Shown here: in pieces, positions 17,161 to 26,784 of the stretch
Position numbering within the stretch: the stretch's first letter is position 1
How the letters are laid out: each line of letters starts with the position of its first letter
NCBI RefSeq assembly: GCF_009930815.1
Contig: NZ_CP022222.1
Coordinates: forward strand, 7,420,501 to 7,484,500
DNA length: 64,000 nucleotides
From: Bradyrhizobium sp. CCBAU 051011
GTDB lineage: Bacteria; Pseudomonadota; Alphaproteobacteria; Rhizobiales; Xanthobacteraceae
Reading direction: 5' to 3'
The notes under the pieces: model-generated
Database searches by the model: none
What the model was told of the DNA's origin: nothing
The model's input: only the letters and a program-made list of their open reading frames with translations
Position numbers and translations under genes: made by a program

Positions 17161-17968
17161 TGCTGCCGCCACCGACGCCTTCGCGTTGGATCATCACGGA
17201 AGCGGCGACCTTCTCGGCGGCGCGCTTGGAGCCGCCGACGCCCTCCGCGGGCGCCAGTCCCGGCAGATCGACGGCAACGCGGAATTGCGGGTCGTGATGC
17301 GGCCCGGTGCGCTCGATCTCGCGGTAGACCGGCGTCGGCAAGCCCTTGCTCTGGGCCCATTCCTGCAACACCGTTTTGGGATCGCGCAGCGGCCGGCGCG
17401 GCTTGCGCATCCGTTCCAGCCAGTTTCGCTCGACGAATTGCGACGCCGCCGCATAGCCGCCGTCGAGATAGATCGCCCCGATCACCGCCTCGCAGATATC
17501 GCCGAGCACCGATTTGCGCAGACGCGCACCGGCCCCCGCGCCGACCGCGCCGAGCTTGATGTCATCGAGCAGCCCGAGCGACTTGGCGACGTCGGCGCAA
17601 CTCTCCTTGCGCACGAGATCGGCGAGCCGCTTCGACAATTCGCCCTCGTCGGCCCGCGGATAGGCTCGATACAGCATGTCGGAGATGATCAGCCCGAGCA
17701 CGTGATCGCCGAGGAATTCCAGCCGCTGATAGCTGTCGGCGCGATGGCGGGTCGCGGGTTTCAGGGCGGAGACATGCGTGAACGCCGTCGTCAGCAGCGC
17801 CGGATCGGAGAACTTGTAGCCGATGCGGCCCTCGATCGCAGCGGCCGCAGCCTTGGCCCCAGCCTTGCCGCGCTTCTTCTTCGGCGTAGCGACGCTCGGC
17901 GCATCCGCCGGCGGACTCGCCTCGCCTGAGGCCGGTGCGTCGGGAATGGTCGCGGTCTCGTCGTTCAT
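17150..17968 (-). CDS. rnc: Ribonuclease III
   Basis: 272 residues from the ATG at 17968, which overlaps the lepB stop (ATGA). The nuclease signature is QRLEFLGDHVLGL (81-93), with catalytic acidic residues E84 and D88, and then D157/E160 in LGDICEAVIGAIYLDGG. The usual Arg of FLGDRVL is His here. A double-stranded RNA-binding domain occupies about 198-268 (DPKTVLQEWAQSKGLPTPVY). The first 45 residues are an Ala/Pro/Lys-rich extension absent from E. coli RNase III. It processes rRNA precursors and other duplex RNA. Confidence 0.96.
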   Translation of the reverse strand: MNDETATIPDAPASGEASPPADAPSVATPKKKRGKAGAKAAAAAIEGRIGYKFSDPALLTTAFTHVSALKPATRHRADSYQRLEFLGDHVLGLIISDMLYRAYPRADEGELSKRLADLVRKESCADVAKSLGLLDDIKLGAVGAGAGARLRKSVLGDICEAVIGAIYLDGGYAAASQFVERNWLERMRKPRRPLRDPKTVLQEWAQSKGLPTPVYREIERTGPHHDPQFRVAVDLPGLAPAEGVGGSKRAAEKVAASVMIQREGVGGGSNDS

Positions 17969-18723
17969 CGCACGATTGTGAATAGGCGATTCCAACGCAC
18001 CGCGGTCGGCCAACGCCAGAACATCCATGCGTGTTCGCCCTCGGCAATGGAGAAGAAGATCATCTGCGCCCGGCCGACGATATTCTCGAACGGCACGTAG
18101 CCGACGGCCGACAGCACGCGGCTGTCGGTCGAGTTGTCGCGGTTGTCGCCCATCATGAAGAAGTGGCCGGGGGGCACGGTGTAGACGCTGGTGTTGTCGT
18201 AGAAGCCGTTGTCGACGCAATCGAGCGATTCATAGCTGACGCCGTTCGGCAGCGTTTCCTTCCAGCGCTTGACGCGCGCGGTGGCGTCGGAGCCGCAGGG
18301 GTCTTCGCCGATGAAATCGGAAAGCCGCTCGCGCTTGACCGGCTTGTCGTTGATGTAGAGCAGCCCTTCCCGCATCTGGATGCGGTCGCCCGGCAGGCCG
18401 ATCACCCGCTTGATGTAGTCGGTGGAGTCATCCTTCGGCAGGCGGAACACCACGATGTCGCCCCGGTTCGGCTCGGAGCCGAAGATACGCCCCGAGAACA
18501 GAGGCGGCGACAACGGAATGGAGTAGTGGCTATAGCCGTAGGAATATTTCGAGACGAACAGGTAATCGCCGACCAGCAGCGTCGCCTTCATCGACCCTGA
18601 GGGAATGTTAAACGGCTGGAACAGGAAGGTGCGGATCACCAGCGCGATCAGGAGAGCATGGATGACGACGCGGATGGTTTCGCCCAAGCCGCTTTCAGAT
18701 TTTGTGCTGGAGGTCACGCTCAT
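17965..18723 (-). CDS. lepB: Signal peptidase I
   Basis: 252 residues. An N-terminal membrane anchor (VVIHALLIALVIRTFLFQPF) is followed by the catalytic serine 44 in PSGSMKATLL, the catalytic lysine 105 in DYIKRVIGLPGD, and box E, MMGDNRDNSTDSR, near residue 193. It removes signal peptides in the inner membrane with its active site in the periplasm. The exported sulfatases, transglycosylase and porin in this window would be substrates if their Sec signals are processed by it. It is followed by rnc with an ATGA overlap. Confidence 0.97.
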   Translation of the reverse strand: MSVTSSTKSESGLGETIRVVIHALLIALVIRTFLFQPFNIPSGSMKATLLVGDYLFVSKYSYGYSHYSIPLSPPLFSGRIFGSEPNRGDIVVFRLPKDDSTDYIKRVIGLPGDRIQMREGLLYINDKPVKRERLSDFIGEDPCGSDATARVKRWKETLPNGVSYESLDCVDNGFYDNTSVYTVPPGHFFMMGDNRDNSTDSRVLSAVGYVPFENIVGRAQMIFFSIAEGEHAWMFWRWPTAVRWNRLFTIVR

Positions 18724-19000
18724 CGCTTTCCCAATTCCCGCGAGCGCTGGCCCGCACGGTGGCAGAACGTTTTCCGCACGCGAATCGCCTGGTTCGCGTC
18801 AGGAAAATGGTCTCAATACTGAAGTTGAGGGCCAATTCCGGCGCTAACCTGAATCGGCCCTGGCTCGAACTAGTTGCTGCGCGTTTTAGACGGTTGTTCG
18901 TGGGGGCGCAATCAAGTGCCGCCTCAAAACTTCATAATCCATTGAAAAACAATGATTTTTAGTTTTGCTCCGCTTCCCCCGACGCAAACGCCTGCGCGGC

Positions 19001-19420
19001 TCATGATTTGCCGGGCGTGACCGCCGAAATTATGACGAAGGCCTGCGCCAGCGGCCAGTCATCGGTGATCGACAGATCGATCCGCGCCTCGAACCCCTCC
19101 GGCGTCAGCGCTTCCAGCCGGGCCAGCGCGCCGCCGGTGAGTTTCATGGTCGGCCGGCCCCCGGGCAGGTTGACCACCCCCATGTCCCGCCACCAAACGC
19201 CGCGTCGGATGCCGGTGCCGAGCGCCTTGGAGCAGGCCTCCTTGGCGGCGAATCGCTTGGCGTAGGTCGCGACCACCATCTTTTCGTTGTTGGCCCGGCG
19301 CGCCGCTTTGGCGCGCTCGGCGTCGGTGAAGATGCGGTCGAGGAAGCGGTCGCCGTGACGCTCGATCACCTTGGCAACCCGGGTGATGTCGACCAGGTCG
19401 GAACCGATGCCGATGATCAT
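19001..19420 (-). CDS. acpS: Holo-[acyl-carrier-protein] synthase
   Basis: 139 residues from the ATG at 19420, overlapping the pdxJ stop (ATGA). [20 protein letters not shown] is the standard AcpS opening with metal-binding D8, and [15 protein letters not shown] carries the second metal ligand, a glutamate. It transfers phosphopantetheine from CoA to apo-ACP. The gene lies in the pdxJ-acpS-lepB order common to many proteobacteria. The 277-bp gap to lepB probably contains the lepB promoter. Confidence 0.96.
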   Translation of the reverse strand: MIIGIGSDLVDITRVAKVIERHGDRFLDRIFTDAERAKAARRANNEKMVVATYAKRFAAKEACSKALGTGIRRGVWWRDMGVVNLPGGRPTMKLTGGALARLEALTPEGFEARIDLSITDDWPLAQAFVIISAVTPGKS

Positions 19421-20181
19421 GGCCGGCCCGCAATCTTCTGGCGGCCACGGTCCATCGCGGCGCGCATTTGCCGCACGGTCTCGCCGAGGCCCACGAACAG
19501 CGCCTCCCCCATCATGAAATAGCCGATGTTGAGTTCGGCGATCTCGGGCAGCGCGGAAATCGTCTCGGCGGTCTGGTAGTCGAGCCCGTGGCCGGCATGG
19601 ACCTCCAGCCCCGCGGCGCGGCCCAAAGCGGCCCCCTTGACGATTCGCTGCCATTCCGCTTCGGCCTTTGCCGCATGGCCGTCGACCACGGCATCGCACC
19701 ACCCGCCGGTATGGATCTCAATAACCGGCGCGCGCAACTTTGCCGCCATCTCGATCTGCCGGGGGTCGGCGGCGATGAACAGCGACACCCGGATGCCGGC
19801 GTCATTCAGCCGGGCGATGAACGGCGCCAGCGCATTGTGCTGGCCGACCACGTCGAGCCCGCCCTCGGTGGTGAGTTCTTCGCGCCGCTCCGGCACCAGG
19901 CAAACGGCATGGGGTTTTGTGGCGAGCGAAATCCGCAGCATGTCCTCGGTCGCCGCCATCTCGAAATTCAGCGGCTTCGAAATCTCGGCCTTCAGGCGCG
20001 CCATGTCGCTGTCGCGGATATGACGGCGGTCCTCGCGCAGATGCGCGGTGATGCCGTCGGCGCCGGCCTCGATCGCGGCGAGCGCGGCCCGCACCGGATC
20101 CGGCCGCTCGCCGCCCCGCGCGTTGCGAAGGGTTGCGACGTGGTCGACATTGACGCCGAGGCGGAGCGGAGGAACGGGCAT
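19417..20181 (-). CDS. pdxJ: Pyridoxine 5'-phosphate synthase
   Basis: 254 residues from the ATG at 20181 ([20 protein letters not shown]), which is the consensus PdxJ start; longer readings add a non-conserved tail. [29 protein letters not shown] and [10 protein letters not shown] are PdxJ hallmarks with the catalytic His and Glu residues. It condenses 1-deoxyxylulose 5-phosphate with 3-amino-2-oxopropyl phosphate to form vitamin B6. It overlaps acpS by an ATGA junction. Confidence 0.97.
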   Translation of the reverse strand: MPVPPLRLGVNVDHVATLRNARGGERPDPVRAALAAIEAGADGITAHLREDRRHIRDSDMARLKAEISKPLNFEMAATEDMLRISLATKPHAVCLVPERREELTTEGGLDVVGQHNALAPFIARLNDAGIRVSLFIAADPRQIEMAAKLRAPVIEIHTGGWCDAVVDGHAAKAEAEWQRIVKGAALGRAAGLEVHAGHGLDYQTAETISALPEIAELNIGYFMMGEALFVGLGETVRQMRAAMDRGRQKIAGRP

Positions 20182-20306
20182 TGCGGTCTCGCAGATTTGC
20201 TTGCAGGCAAAAAGGATAGCACGTGTCATGCGCGGGCGTGACCCTGCGCATCCATTTACTTGAGAAGGATGGATTGCCGGGTCAAGTCCGGCAACGACAA
20301 TACGGT

Positions 20307-22598
20307 CTACCCGTTGACCCGCTCAACCTTGGCGACGACGGCCTTGGCGCGCAATTGTGCGATAATTGCACTGAGATGCTTGAGGTCATAGACCTCGAGA
20401 TCGATGGTCAGCTCGGTGAAATCGGGCGAGCGGCGCGACATGCTGATATTGTCGATATTGCCGTCATGCTCGGCGATCACGGTGGCGACCTGGGCGAGGC
20501 TGCCGGGCTCGTTGACGTTGTGCACGAGTATCCGCGCCGGGAAGCGCTGCGGCATGGTCTCGTCGATATCCCAGCGCACGTCGAGCCAGCGCTCCGGCTC
20601 CTCCTCGAAATCCTTCAGCGCCGGCGACTGGATCGGATAGATGGTGATCCCCTCACCCGGCGTGACGATGCCGACGATGCGGTCGCCCGGCACGGCGCCG
20701 CCGTTTGGCGCAAACTTCACCGGCAAATCCGAATTGATGCCGCGTACCGGAATCACAGAAGTAGAGCGCGCCGGGTGCGGCTCCGACTTCAGCTTCAATT
20801 TCACGGCGAGGCTCTTCTTGGCCCCGTACTTTACCAGCCGTTCTTCCTTGTAGTCCGGATACATGGCGCGGGCGACGTCGGAAGCCTTCAGCTCGCCGCG
20901 TCCGACGGAAGCCATCACGTCCTCGATCGAGGTGCGGGCCAGCCGCGGCAATGCGCCCGTCAGCTTGTCGTCGGCATATTCGATCTTGGCGCGCGCGAAC
21001 AGGCGATCGACGATGCGGCGGCCGAGGCCGGCATATTGGTCGCGCACCGCGGTCCGGGTCGCGCGCCGGATCGCCGCGCGCGCCTTGCCGGTGATCGCAA
21101 GCGATTCCCAGGCCGACGGCGGCGCCGACTGCGCCTTCGAGGTCAGGACCTCGACCTCGTCGCCGTTCTGCAGTTCGGACGACAGCGGCGCGAACTTGCC
21201 GTTGATCTTGCAGCCGACGGCCGAATTGCCGACGTCGGTATGCACGGCATAAGCGAAGTCGATCACGTTCGCCTGACGCGGCAGCGCGATCAGCTTGCCC
21301 TTCGGGGTGAAGCAGAACACCTGGTCGTGGAACAGCTCCAGCTTGGTGTGCTCCAGAAACTCTTCCGGATTGGCGCTTTCGGAGAGGATGCCGACGGTGT
21401 GACGGAGCCAGGCAAAGGCGTTGGATTCGTGCTTGAGCCGCTCGGTCGGCGAGCCTGCGCCCTCCTTGTAGAAGGCATGCGCGGCGATGCCGAATTCCGC
21501 GATCTGATTCATCTCCTCGGTGCGGATCTGCAATTCGACGCGCTGGTTGCCGGGACCGATCACGGTGGTGTGGAGCGAGCGGTAGTCGTTCTGCTTCGGC
21601 GTCGAGATGTAGTCCTTGAAGCGACCCGGCACCACGGGCCAGGTGGTGTGCACCACGCCGAGCGCGGCGTAGCAGTCTTCGATTTCGCTCAGGATAATGC
21701 GGAAGCCGTAGATGTCGGACAATTGCTCAAAGCCGATCGACTTGCGCTCCATCTTGGTCCAGATCGAGAACGGTTGCTTGCGCCGGCCATAGACGCGCGC
21801 GATGATCCCGTTCTTCTGCAGGTTCTTGGAAAGCTGGCTTTCGATCTCGCCGATCAGATTGCGGTTGCGGTCGGCGAGCGCGTCGAGCCGCTGCTTCACT
21901 ACTGCATACGCTTCGGGATCGAGCACGTGGAAGGACAGATCTTCCAGCTCCTCGCGCATCTCGTGCATACCCATGCGACCGGCGAGCGGCGCATAGATGT
22001 CGAGCGTCTCCTCAGCGATGCGGCGGCGCGAGGCGTGCGGCACGAATTCCAGCGTGCGCATGTTGTGCAGGCGATCGGCGAGCTTGATCAGGAGCACGCG
22101 GACGTCGTCGGCGATCGCGAGCAGGAGCTTGCGCAGGTTCTCGGCCTGCTTGGCTTCCCGCGAGACCAGCTCCAGCCGCTTCAGCTTGGTGAGCCCCTCC
22201 ACCAGCGCGCCGATCTCGTGGCCGAAGATGTTGTCGATCTCGGCCCGCGTCGCCTCGGTATCCTCGATAGTGTCGTGCAGCAGCGCCGCCACGATGGTGG
22301 CGTCGTCGAGCTTGAGGTTAGTCAGGATCGCCGCGACCTCGAGCGGATGCGAGAAATAGGGATCGCCGGACGCGCGCGTCTGGGTGCCGTGCGCCTTCAT
22401 GGCGTAGACGTAGGCGCGGTTGAGCAGGTCTTCGTTGGTATCAGGGTTGTACGAGCGGACGCGCTCGACCAGGTCATATTGGCGCATCATGCGCGAGCGC
22501 GGCGATTTCGGCTTCTCCGCCACCGGCGATGTCGGGGCGACCGCGACCCCACCGGTTGCGGCCTGCATCTGCCTTGAGCTGCGGCGCCAATACGCCAT
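20307..22598 (-). CDS. Bifunctional (p)ppGpp synthetase/hydrolase (RelA/SpoT homologue)
   Basis: 763 residues from the ATG at 22598, chosen because GAAGAAGGCAG precedes it; a GTG at 22619 is the alternative. In order: the HD hydrolase domain with intact [12 protein letters not shown] and [13 protein letters not shown], the synthetase domain with [10 protein letters not shown] and [18 protein letters not shown], a TGS domain, a helical and zinc-finger-like region, and a C-terminal ACT domain ending [10 protein letters not shown]. Both hydrolase and synthetase motifs look complete, as expected for the single Rsh enzyme of alphaproteobacteria. It follows rpoZ, a common arrangement. Confidence 0.95.
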   Translation of the reverse strand: MAYWRRSSRQMQAATGGVAVAPTSPVAEKPKSPRSRMMRQYDLVERVRSYNPDTNEDLLNRAYVYAMKAHGTQTRASGDPYFSHPLEVAAILTNLKLDDATIVAALLHDTIEDTEATRAEIDNIFGHEIGALVEGLTKLKRLELVSREAKQAENLRKLLLAIADDVRVLLIKLADRLHNMRTLEFVPHASRRRIAEETLDIYAPLAGRMGMHEMREELEDLSFHVLDPEAYAVVKQRLDALADRNRNLIGEIESQLSKNLQKNGIIARVYGRRKQPFSIWTKMERKSIGFEQLSDIYGFRIILSEIEDCYAALGVVHTTWPVVPGRFKDYISTPKQNDYRSLHTTVIGPGNQRVELQIRTEEMNQIAEFGIAAHAFYKEGAGSPTERLKHESNAFAWLRHTVGILSESANPEEFLEHTKLELFHDQVFCFTPKGKLIALPRQANVIDFAYAVHTDVGNSAVGCKINGKFAPLSSELQNGDEVEVLTSKAQSAPPSAWESLAITGKARAAIRRATRTAVRDQYAGLGRRIVDRLFARAKIEYADDKLTGALPRLARTSIEDVMASVGRGELKASDVARAMYPDYKEERLVKYGAKKSLAVKLKLKSEPHPARSTSVIPVRGINSDLPVKFAPNGGAVPGDRIVGIVTPGEGITIYPIQSPALKDFEEEPERWLDVRWDIDETMPQRFPARILVHNVNEPGSLAQVATVIAEHDGNIDNISMSRRSPDFTELTIDLEVYDLKHLSAIIAQLRAKAVVAKVERVNG

Positions 22599-22824
22599 TA
22601 CATCACTGCCTTCTTCCACCAGACCCGACGGGTCCCGCTCTTAGCGTATCTAATGCGTTTTCGGACGGCGATGCACGCCGCCCGGGCCGCGAAACGGTTC
22701 AATTTCGCTTGGGCCAGCGGCCATCCAACGCCCACCCCGGCGGCCAGCCGGCTGGCCTAGGTCAGCCGGTTTCCACCGCACCCGCCAAGGACGCATTGTA
22801 ACCGCAAAAATGTCAACAAAAGCA

Positions 22825-22850
22825 AAGGCCCGGACGAATGTCCGGGCCTT
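22825..22850 (-). terminator. Rho-independent terminator after rpoZ
   Basis: A perfect 11-bp stem AAGGCCCGGAC/GTCCGGGCCTT with a GAAT loop. On the minus strand it is followed by TTTGCTTTTG, giving the U-rich tail expected of an intrinsic terminator. It lies 41 bp beyond the rpoZ stop and would separate rpoZ from rsh, at least partly. Confidence 0.8.
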
Positions 22851-22890
22851 CGACAGATCGGGGAGTTCGGGACGACCGGAATGTTCCGGA

Positions 22891-23283
22891 TTACTCGTCT
22901 TCTTCGGGCTGCTCTTCCGGCGGCGCCAAGCCTTCCAGACCCTTGAGCAGCTCTTCCTCGGTCATGCGCTCGACCGCGACCTCGGTGTCGTCGGCATCGA
23001 CGCTGGCGCCGGCCGAGCCGATCAAAGGCACGGTATCGGGCTCAGGCTCGTCGACCTCGACGAATTTCTGCAGCGAATGAACCAGTTCCTCGCGCAGGTC
23101 TTCCGGGGAAATCGTGGAATCGGCGATTTCCCGCAGCGAAACGACCGGGTTCTTGTCGTTGTCCCTATCAACCGTGAGTTGCGATCCGGATGAAATCATC
23201 CGGGCGCGATGTGCCGCCAGCAACACCAGGTCGAACCGGTTGTCGACCTTATCAATGCAATCTTCCACGGTGACGCGCGCCAT
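22891..23283 (-). CDS. rpoZ: RNA polymerase omega subunit
   Basis: 130 residues starting [20 protein letters not shown], the highly conserved omega N-terminus, followed by [16 protein letters not shown]. The C-terminal third is acidic (ending [10 protein letters not shown]), as in alphaproteobacterial omega proteins. It stabilises beta-prime during polymerase assembly. It is transcribed towards rsh, with a strong hairpin in between. Confidence 0.97.
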   Translation of the reverse strand: MARVTVEDCIDKVDNRFDLVLLAAHRARMISSGSQLTVDRDNDKNPVVSLREIADSTISPEDLREELVHSLQKFVEVDEPEPDTVPLIGSAGASVDADDTEVAVERMTEEELLKGLEGLAPPEEQPEEDE

Positions 23284-23658
23284 AGACTGTCGCTCCGTTA
23301 TCTGGGGCCAAATATGTCGGTATTGGGGGCTAGTTATAGCGGCGGGGGCGGTTTCGCAAGACTAAATTTGTGATTTGCCTTCCTAATGGGCTCTGATACC
23401 CCAGCTTCGGGGCCAGAATGGCCGGAGCGTCCAGGACGCGGCGAGGTTGCCGTAGACGCGGCAAGGTTGCTGCACAGGACAAGTAAATCTCTTCATTGCA
23501 CTGTCAAAAGTATAGGTTTTTCGCCCTCGCCTCACCATAATTGCAGTGGTGACTGTCGTGGGGCACGATTCACCGAACTTTAGGCAACAGAACTGGAAAG
23601 TGCGCGCGCTCGACGGCCGCTGCGCTAGAAAAGCTAACAACAACGTGAGAACCATTTG
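23284..23658. other. Divergent intergenic region between rpoZ and the NYN-domain gene
   Basis: 375 bp with no supportable gene. It should contain the two divergent promoters. A relatively A+T-rich stretch (about 23480-23530) precedes the rightward gene. No repeat or clear hairpin was recognised. Confidence 0.5.
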
Positions 23659-24288
23659 ATGTCACCGACTTCCAACAAGATTGCGCTCTTCATTGATGGC
23701 GCCAACCTGTACGCAACCGCAAAGACGCTCGGCTTCGACATCGACTACAAGCGCCTCCTCAAGGAATTTCAGAGCCGCGGGACGCTGTTGCGCGCATTCT
23801 ACTACACGGCGATCATCGAAGATCAGGAATACTCCTCCATCCGCCCGCTGATCGACTGGCTCGACTACAACGGCTACACCGTCGTCACCAAGGCAACGAA
23901 GGAATTCATCGACGCTTCCGGCCGGCGCAAGGTGAAGGGCAATATGGACATCGAACTCGCCGTCGATGCCATGGAACTCGCCGAGCATGTTGACCAGATC
24001 GTTCTGTTCTCGGGCGATGGCGATTTCCGCTCGCTGGTGGAAGCGGTGCAACGCCGGGGTGTTCGCGTCACGGTAGTGTCGACCATTTCGAGCCAGCCGC
24101 CGATGATCGCCGACGAACTGCGTCGCCAGGCCGACGTCTTCACCGACCTCGTCGAGCTGCAATCAAAACTCGGCCGCGACCCCTCCGAGCGTCCTGCCCC
24201 GCGCGAGCCGCGCCACCACTCCCCGCAATTCCTGCAGCGCGCGACCACGGTTGCGACGCGGCCCGGGGATGACGATTTCGACGATTGA
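23659..24288 (+). CDS. NYN-domain (LabA/DUF88-like) PIN-fold ribonuclease-like protein
   Basis: 209 residues from the ATG at 23659; a TTG at 23656 directly precedes it. The PIN-like acidic residues are all visible: ALFIDGANLY (first Asp), GNMDIELAVDAMELA (Asp pair) and LFSGDGDFRSLVEAV (GDGDF motif). These define the NYN family, whose members are metal-dependent nucleases or RNA-processing factors. After about residue 165 the tail is Pro/Arg/His-rich and ends in acidic DDDFDD, probably disordered. It is followed 143 bp later by a uracil-DNA glycosylase gene. The RNA or DNA target is unknown. Confidence 0.9.
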   Translation: MSPTSNKIALFIDGANLYATAKTLGFDIDYKRLLKEFQSRGTLLRAFYYTAIIEDQEYSSIRPLIDWLDYNGYTVVTKATKEFIDASGRRKVKGNMDIELAVDAMELAEHVDQIVLFSGDGDFRSLVEAVQRRGVRVTVVSTISSQPPMIADELRRQADVFTDLVELQSKLGRDPSERPAPREPRHHSPQFLQRATTVATRPGDDDFDD

Positions 24289-24430
24289 GAATAGGCCCAT
24301 ACGCTGCTAGAGCCTCGGTTCTGATTGAAAACAGAACCGGGGCTTTTGTTTGCCGCGCGCATTTGACGCGAACCGGTTTCCATCCCGGATCAGGTCCGTG
24401 GCTGGCTTTCGCTCGAAACGCTTTGGACAC

Positions 24431-25084
24431 ATGGCTAGCCTTCCCGCCCCTGCCGCCGCCGAACCCGATCGCAACTGCCCGCTCTGTCCGAGGCTCGCCG
24501 AATTTCGCAACCAGGCGCGTGCCCGCGAGCCCGATTGGCACAACTCGCCGGTCGCTTCGTTCGGCGAAGCCACTGCGCAACTGTTGATTGTTGGGCTGGC
24601 GCCGGGCCTGCAGGGCGCCAACCGGACCGGGCGCCCGTTCACCGGCGACTACGCCGGCGATCTCCTGTACGCCACCTTGCTCGAATACGGCTTTGCCAGG
24701 GGCGTCTATCAGGCGCGGCCCGACGACGGCCTCAAGCTGGTCGATTGCCGGATCAGCAACGCGGTGCGCTGCGTGCCGCCGCAGAACAAGCCGTTGCCGG
24801 CCGAGATCAACACCTGCCGGCAATTTCTCGCGACGACAATTGCGACAATGCCCAAGCTGCGCGCGGTCGTCCTGCTTGGCCGCATTGCACATGACTCGAC
24901 GCTCAAGGCGCTCAGCCTTCGCAGTGCCGCCGCCCCCTTTTCGCACGGCGCCGTGCATAAGGCCGGCAAAATCAAGCTCTACGACAGCTACCACTGCTCG
25001 CGCTACAACACGAACACGAGGGTGCTGACGCCGGAGATGTTTCGCAATGTGTTTGCGACCGTGCGGAAGGATCTGGATAACTGA
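24431..25084 (+). CDS. Uracil-DNA glycosylase, iron-sulfur family (UdgB/type 5-like)
   Basis: 217 residues from the ATG at 24431. RNCPLCPRLAEFRNQ gives the CxxC pair and VDCRISNAVRCVPPQNKP the other cysteines of a 4Fe-4S cluster. Motif A is VGLAPGLQGANRTGRPFTGD, and the second active-site motif is YHCSRYN. The A-P-G-L-x-G-A-x-R-T-G-R-P-F-T-G-D string with no Asn/Asp in the first position matches family 5 rather than family 4. It removes uracil and other deaminated bases from DNA. The start is chosen to keep about ten residues before the CxxC; upstream reading is not conserved-looking. Confidence 0.9.
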   Translation: MASLPAPAAAEPDRNCPLCPRLAEFRNQARAREPDWHNSPVASFGEATAQLLIVGLAPGLQGANRTGRPFTGDYAGDLLYATLLEYGFARGVYQARPDDGLKLVDCRISNAVRCVPPQNKPLPAEINTCRQFLATTIATMPKLRAVVLLGRIAHDSTLKALSLRSAAAPFSHGAVHKAGKIKLYDSYHCSRYNTNTRVLTPEMFRNVFATVRKDLDN

Positions 25085-25085
25085 G

Positions 25086-25170
25086 CGTCATTGCGAGGAG
25101 CGCAAGCGACGAAGCAATCCATCTATCCTCACGTTGAGGTATGGATTGCTTCGCTTCGCTCGCAATGACG
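25086..25170. repeat. Palindromic repeat CGTCATTGCGAG...CTCGCAATGACG, copy 1
   Basis: Ends CGTCATTGCGAG and CGCTCGCAATGACG, with inner GAAGCAATCCAT/ATGGATTGCTTC arms. It ends one base before the peroxiredoxin stop codon and begins just after the glycosylase stop, so it fills the whole convergent gap. A second copy is at 25768-25843. Confidence 0.88.
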
Positions 25171-25171
25171 G

Positions 25172-25747
25172 TTACGCCGGATTATCTTGCAGCCACGCCA
25201 GCACGTCGGCGGCGTTCCGGTCCGGCGGGAACACCGGATAGAAGACGTGGGTGATGCGTCCGTCATCGACGATCAGCGCCAGCCGCTTGATCAGCGTCAG
25301 CCCCGCCACCTCCATGGTCGGCAGGTTCAACGCACGGGTCAGTTTCAGCTTCTCGTCGGACAGCACCGGAAACGGCAGATGCAGCCGCGACGCCATTTCG
25401 GTCTGGTAGCCATTGTCCTGGGTCGACAGGCCGAACACGTGCTTGACGCCGGCCGCCTTCAACTCGGCAAACAGATCGCGGAACGAGCAGGTTTGCGGCG
25501 TGCAGCCGCGCGCGCCGGGGATCATGTCCCAATCGTCGACCAGGCTGATCTTGCCGGGCTCGCCGGTGCGGGGATAGGCGAACACCACGGTGCGGCCCAA
25601 AAGCGCCGACAGCGTCACCGAACTGTCGTCGGTGGCGAGCAGCGAGACCTCCGGGATCGTCATGCCGACGAGATGGGCCGCCGTGCCGTCGTCCATCGGC
25701 GCCGGAATCTTGCTCCAGTCGACTTCGAGAAGGTTTTTCTGGTTCAT
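25172..25747 (-). CDS. Peroxiredoxin (AhpC/TSA, PrxQ-like cysteine motif)
   Basis: 191 residues from the ATG at 25747, preceded by GGAG ten bases upstream. TVVFAYPRTGEPGK replaces the more usual YPxxxTPGC strand-loop, and IPGARGCTPQTCSFRDLF carries cysteines 82 and 87 in a C-T-P-Q-T-C arrangement like PrxQ/BCP. KHVFGLSTQDNGYQ and LHLPFPVLSDEKLKL are typical thioredoxin-fold peroxiredoxin segments. It reduces hydroperoxides using thiols. The gene lies exactly between two copies of one palindromic repeat. Confidence 0.88.
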   Translation of the reverse strand: MNQKNLLEVDWSKIPAPMDDGTAAHLVGMTIPEVSLLATDDSSVTLSALLGRTVVFAYPRTGEPGKISLVDDWDMIPGARGCTPQTCSFRDLFAELKAAGVKHVFGLSTQDNGYQTEMASRLHLPFPVLSDEKLKLTRALNLPTMEVAGLTLIKRLALIVDDGRITHVFYPVFPPDRNAADVLAWLQDNPA

Positions 25748-25767
25748 GGACACCATTCTCCATCAGC

Positions 25768-25843
25768 CGTCATTGCGAGCGCAGCGAAGCAATCCACACT
25801 TCCTTGCAGCACAATGGATTGCTTCGCTGCGCTCGCAATGACG
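25768..25843. repeat. Palindromic repeat CGTCATTGCGAG...CTCGCAATGACG, copy 2
   Basis: Same ends and inner arms as 25086-25170 (GAAGCAATCCA/TGGATTGCTTC). It lies between the peroxiredoxin start (21 bp away) and the end of smpB (12 bp away). Confidence 0.88.
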
Positions 25844-25854
25844 GATAAACCTCT

Positions 25855-26328
25855 CTATCCCCTCGCCCGCATCAGGCGACCTTTTTCCCGGCCCCAGTCG
25901 CGTTTCTTTGCGCTCTCGCGCTTGTCGTGCAGCTTCTTGCCCTTGGCGATCGCCAGCAGCAGTTTGGCGCGGCCGCGTTCGTTGAAATAGAGTTTTAGCG
26001 GAATCAGCGTCATGCCTTCGCGATCGACCGCGCCCATCAGTCTGTTGATCTGCTTCCGGTGCAGCAGCAGCTTGCGTGGTCGCTTCGGCTCATGGTTGAA
26101 GCGATTGGCCTGCAGATATTCCGGAATATTGGCGTTGATCAGCCAGATCTCGCCGTTCTTGGAATCCGCATAGGATTCCGCGATGGTGGTCTTGCCATTA
26201 CGGATCGATTTCACCTCCGTGCCGGTCAACGCAATGCCGGCCTCGATGGTGTCGTCGATCGCGTAGTTGAACCGGGCCTTGCGGTTTTCGGCGACGACCT
26301 TGATCGGGCGCTCGTTCTTGTCAGCCAC
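25855..26328 (-). CDS. smpB: SsrA-binding protein SmpB
   Basis: 157 residues: [20 protein letters not shown], then [28 protein letters not shown] and a basic C-terminal tail [14 protein letters not shown], all SmpB hallmarks. The tail enters the decoding centre during trans-translation. It begins two bases after the mscL stop, so the pair is probably co-transcribed. tmRNA itself is not in the window. Confidence 0.97.
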   Translation of the reverse strand: MADKNERPIKVVAENRKARFNYAIDDTIEAGIALTGTEVKSIRNGKTTIAESYADSKNGEIWLINANIPEYLQANRFNHEPKRPRKLLLHRKQINRLMGAVDREGMTLIPLKLYFNERGRAKLLLAIAKGKKLHDKRESAKKRDWGREKGRLMRARG

Positions 26329-26329
26329 G

Positions 26330-26740
26330 TTAGCCCTTCTTGAGGAGATCGCGGATCTCGGTCAGCAGTTCTTCCTGCTTGGTCAGCTTCGGCGCTGGCG
26401 CCGCCTCTTCCTTGCGCTTCAACTGGTTCATGAGCCGGATAACGATAAACAACACAAAGGCGATGATGAGGAAGTTCAGCGTCAGCGTCAGGAAATTGCC
26501 CCAAGCCAACACCGCGCCCTGCTTTTTGGCATCAGCCAAATTGTTGGCAGTGACCGCCTTGGACAGTGGCGTGAAATAGTTGGAGAAATCGAGACCGCCC
26601 GTGATCGCGCCAATCATCGGCATGATCACATCGCCGACGAGCGAAGTCACAATCCCGCCAAAGGCCGCACCGATGATGACGCCGACGGCGAGGTCGACGA
26701 CATTGCCCTTCATCGCGAATTCGCGGAATTCCTTCAGCAT
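26330..26740 (-). CDS. mscL: Large-conductance mechanosensitive channel
   Basis: 136 residues. [20 protein letters not shown] is the amphipathic N-helix and start of TM1, followed by [22 protein letters not shown]2 is [20 protein letters not shown], and the C-terminal helix is charged with an [12 protein letters not shown] bundle motif. The pentameric channel opens under membrane tension to release solutes. It lies 44 bp downstream of dapA on the same strand. Confidence 0.97.
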   Translation of the reverse strand: MLKEFREFAMKGNVVDLAVGVIIGAAFGGIVTSLVGDVIMPMIGAITGGLDFSNYFTPLSKAVTANNLADAKKQGAVLAWGNFLTLTLNFLIIAFVLFIVIRLMNQLKRKEEAAPAPKLTKQEELLTEIRDLLKKG

Positions 26741-26784
26741 GTTGGCTTCCCCTCTTCGTTCGCCGCGCGAGGTCAGCCGTTGGC

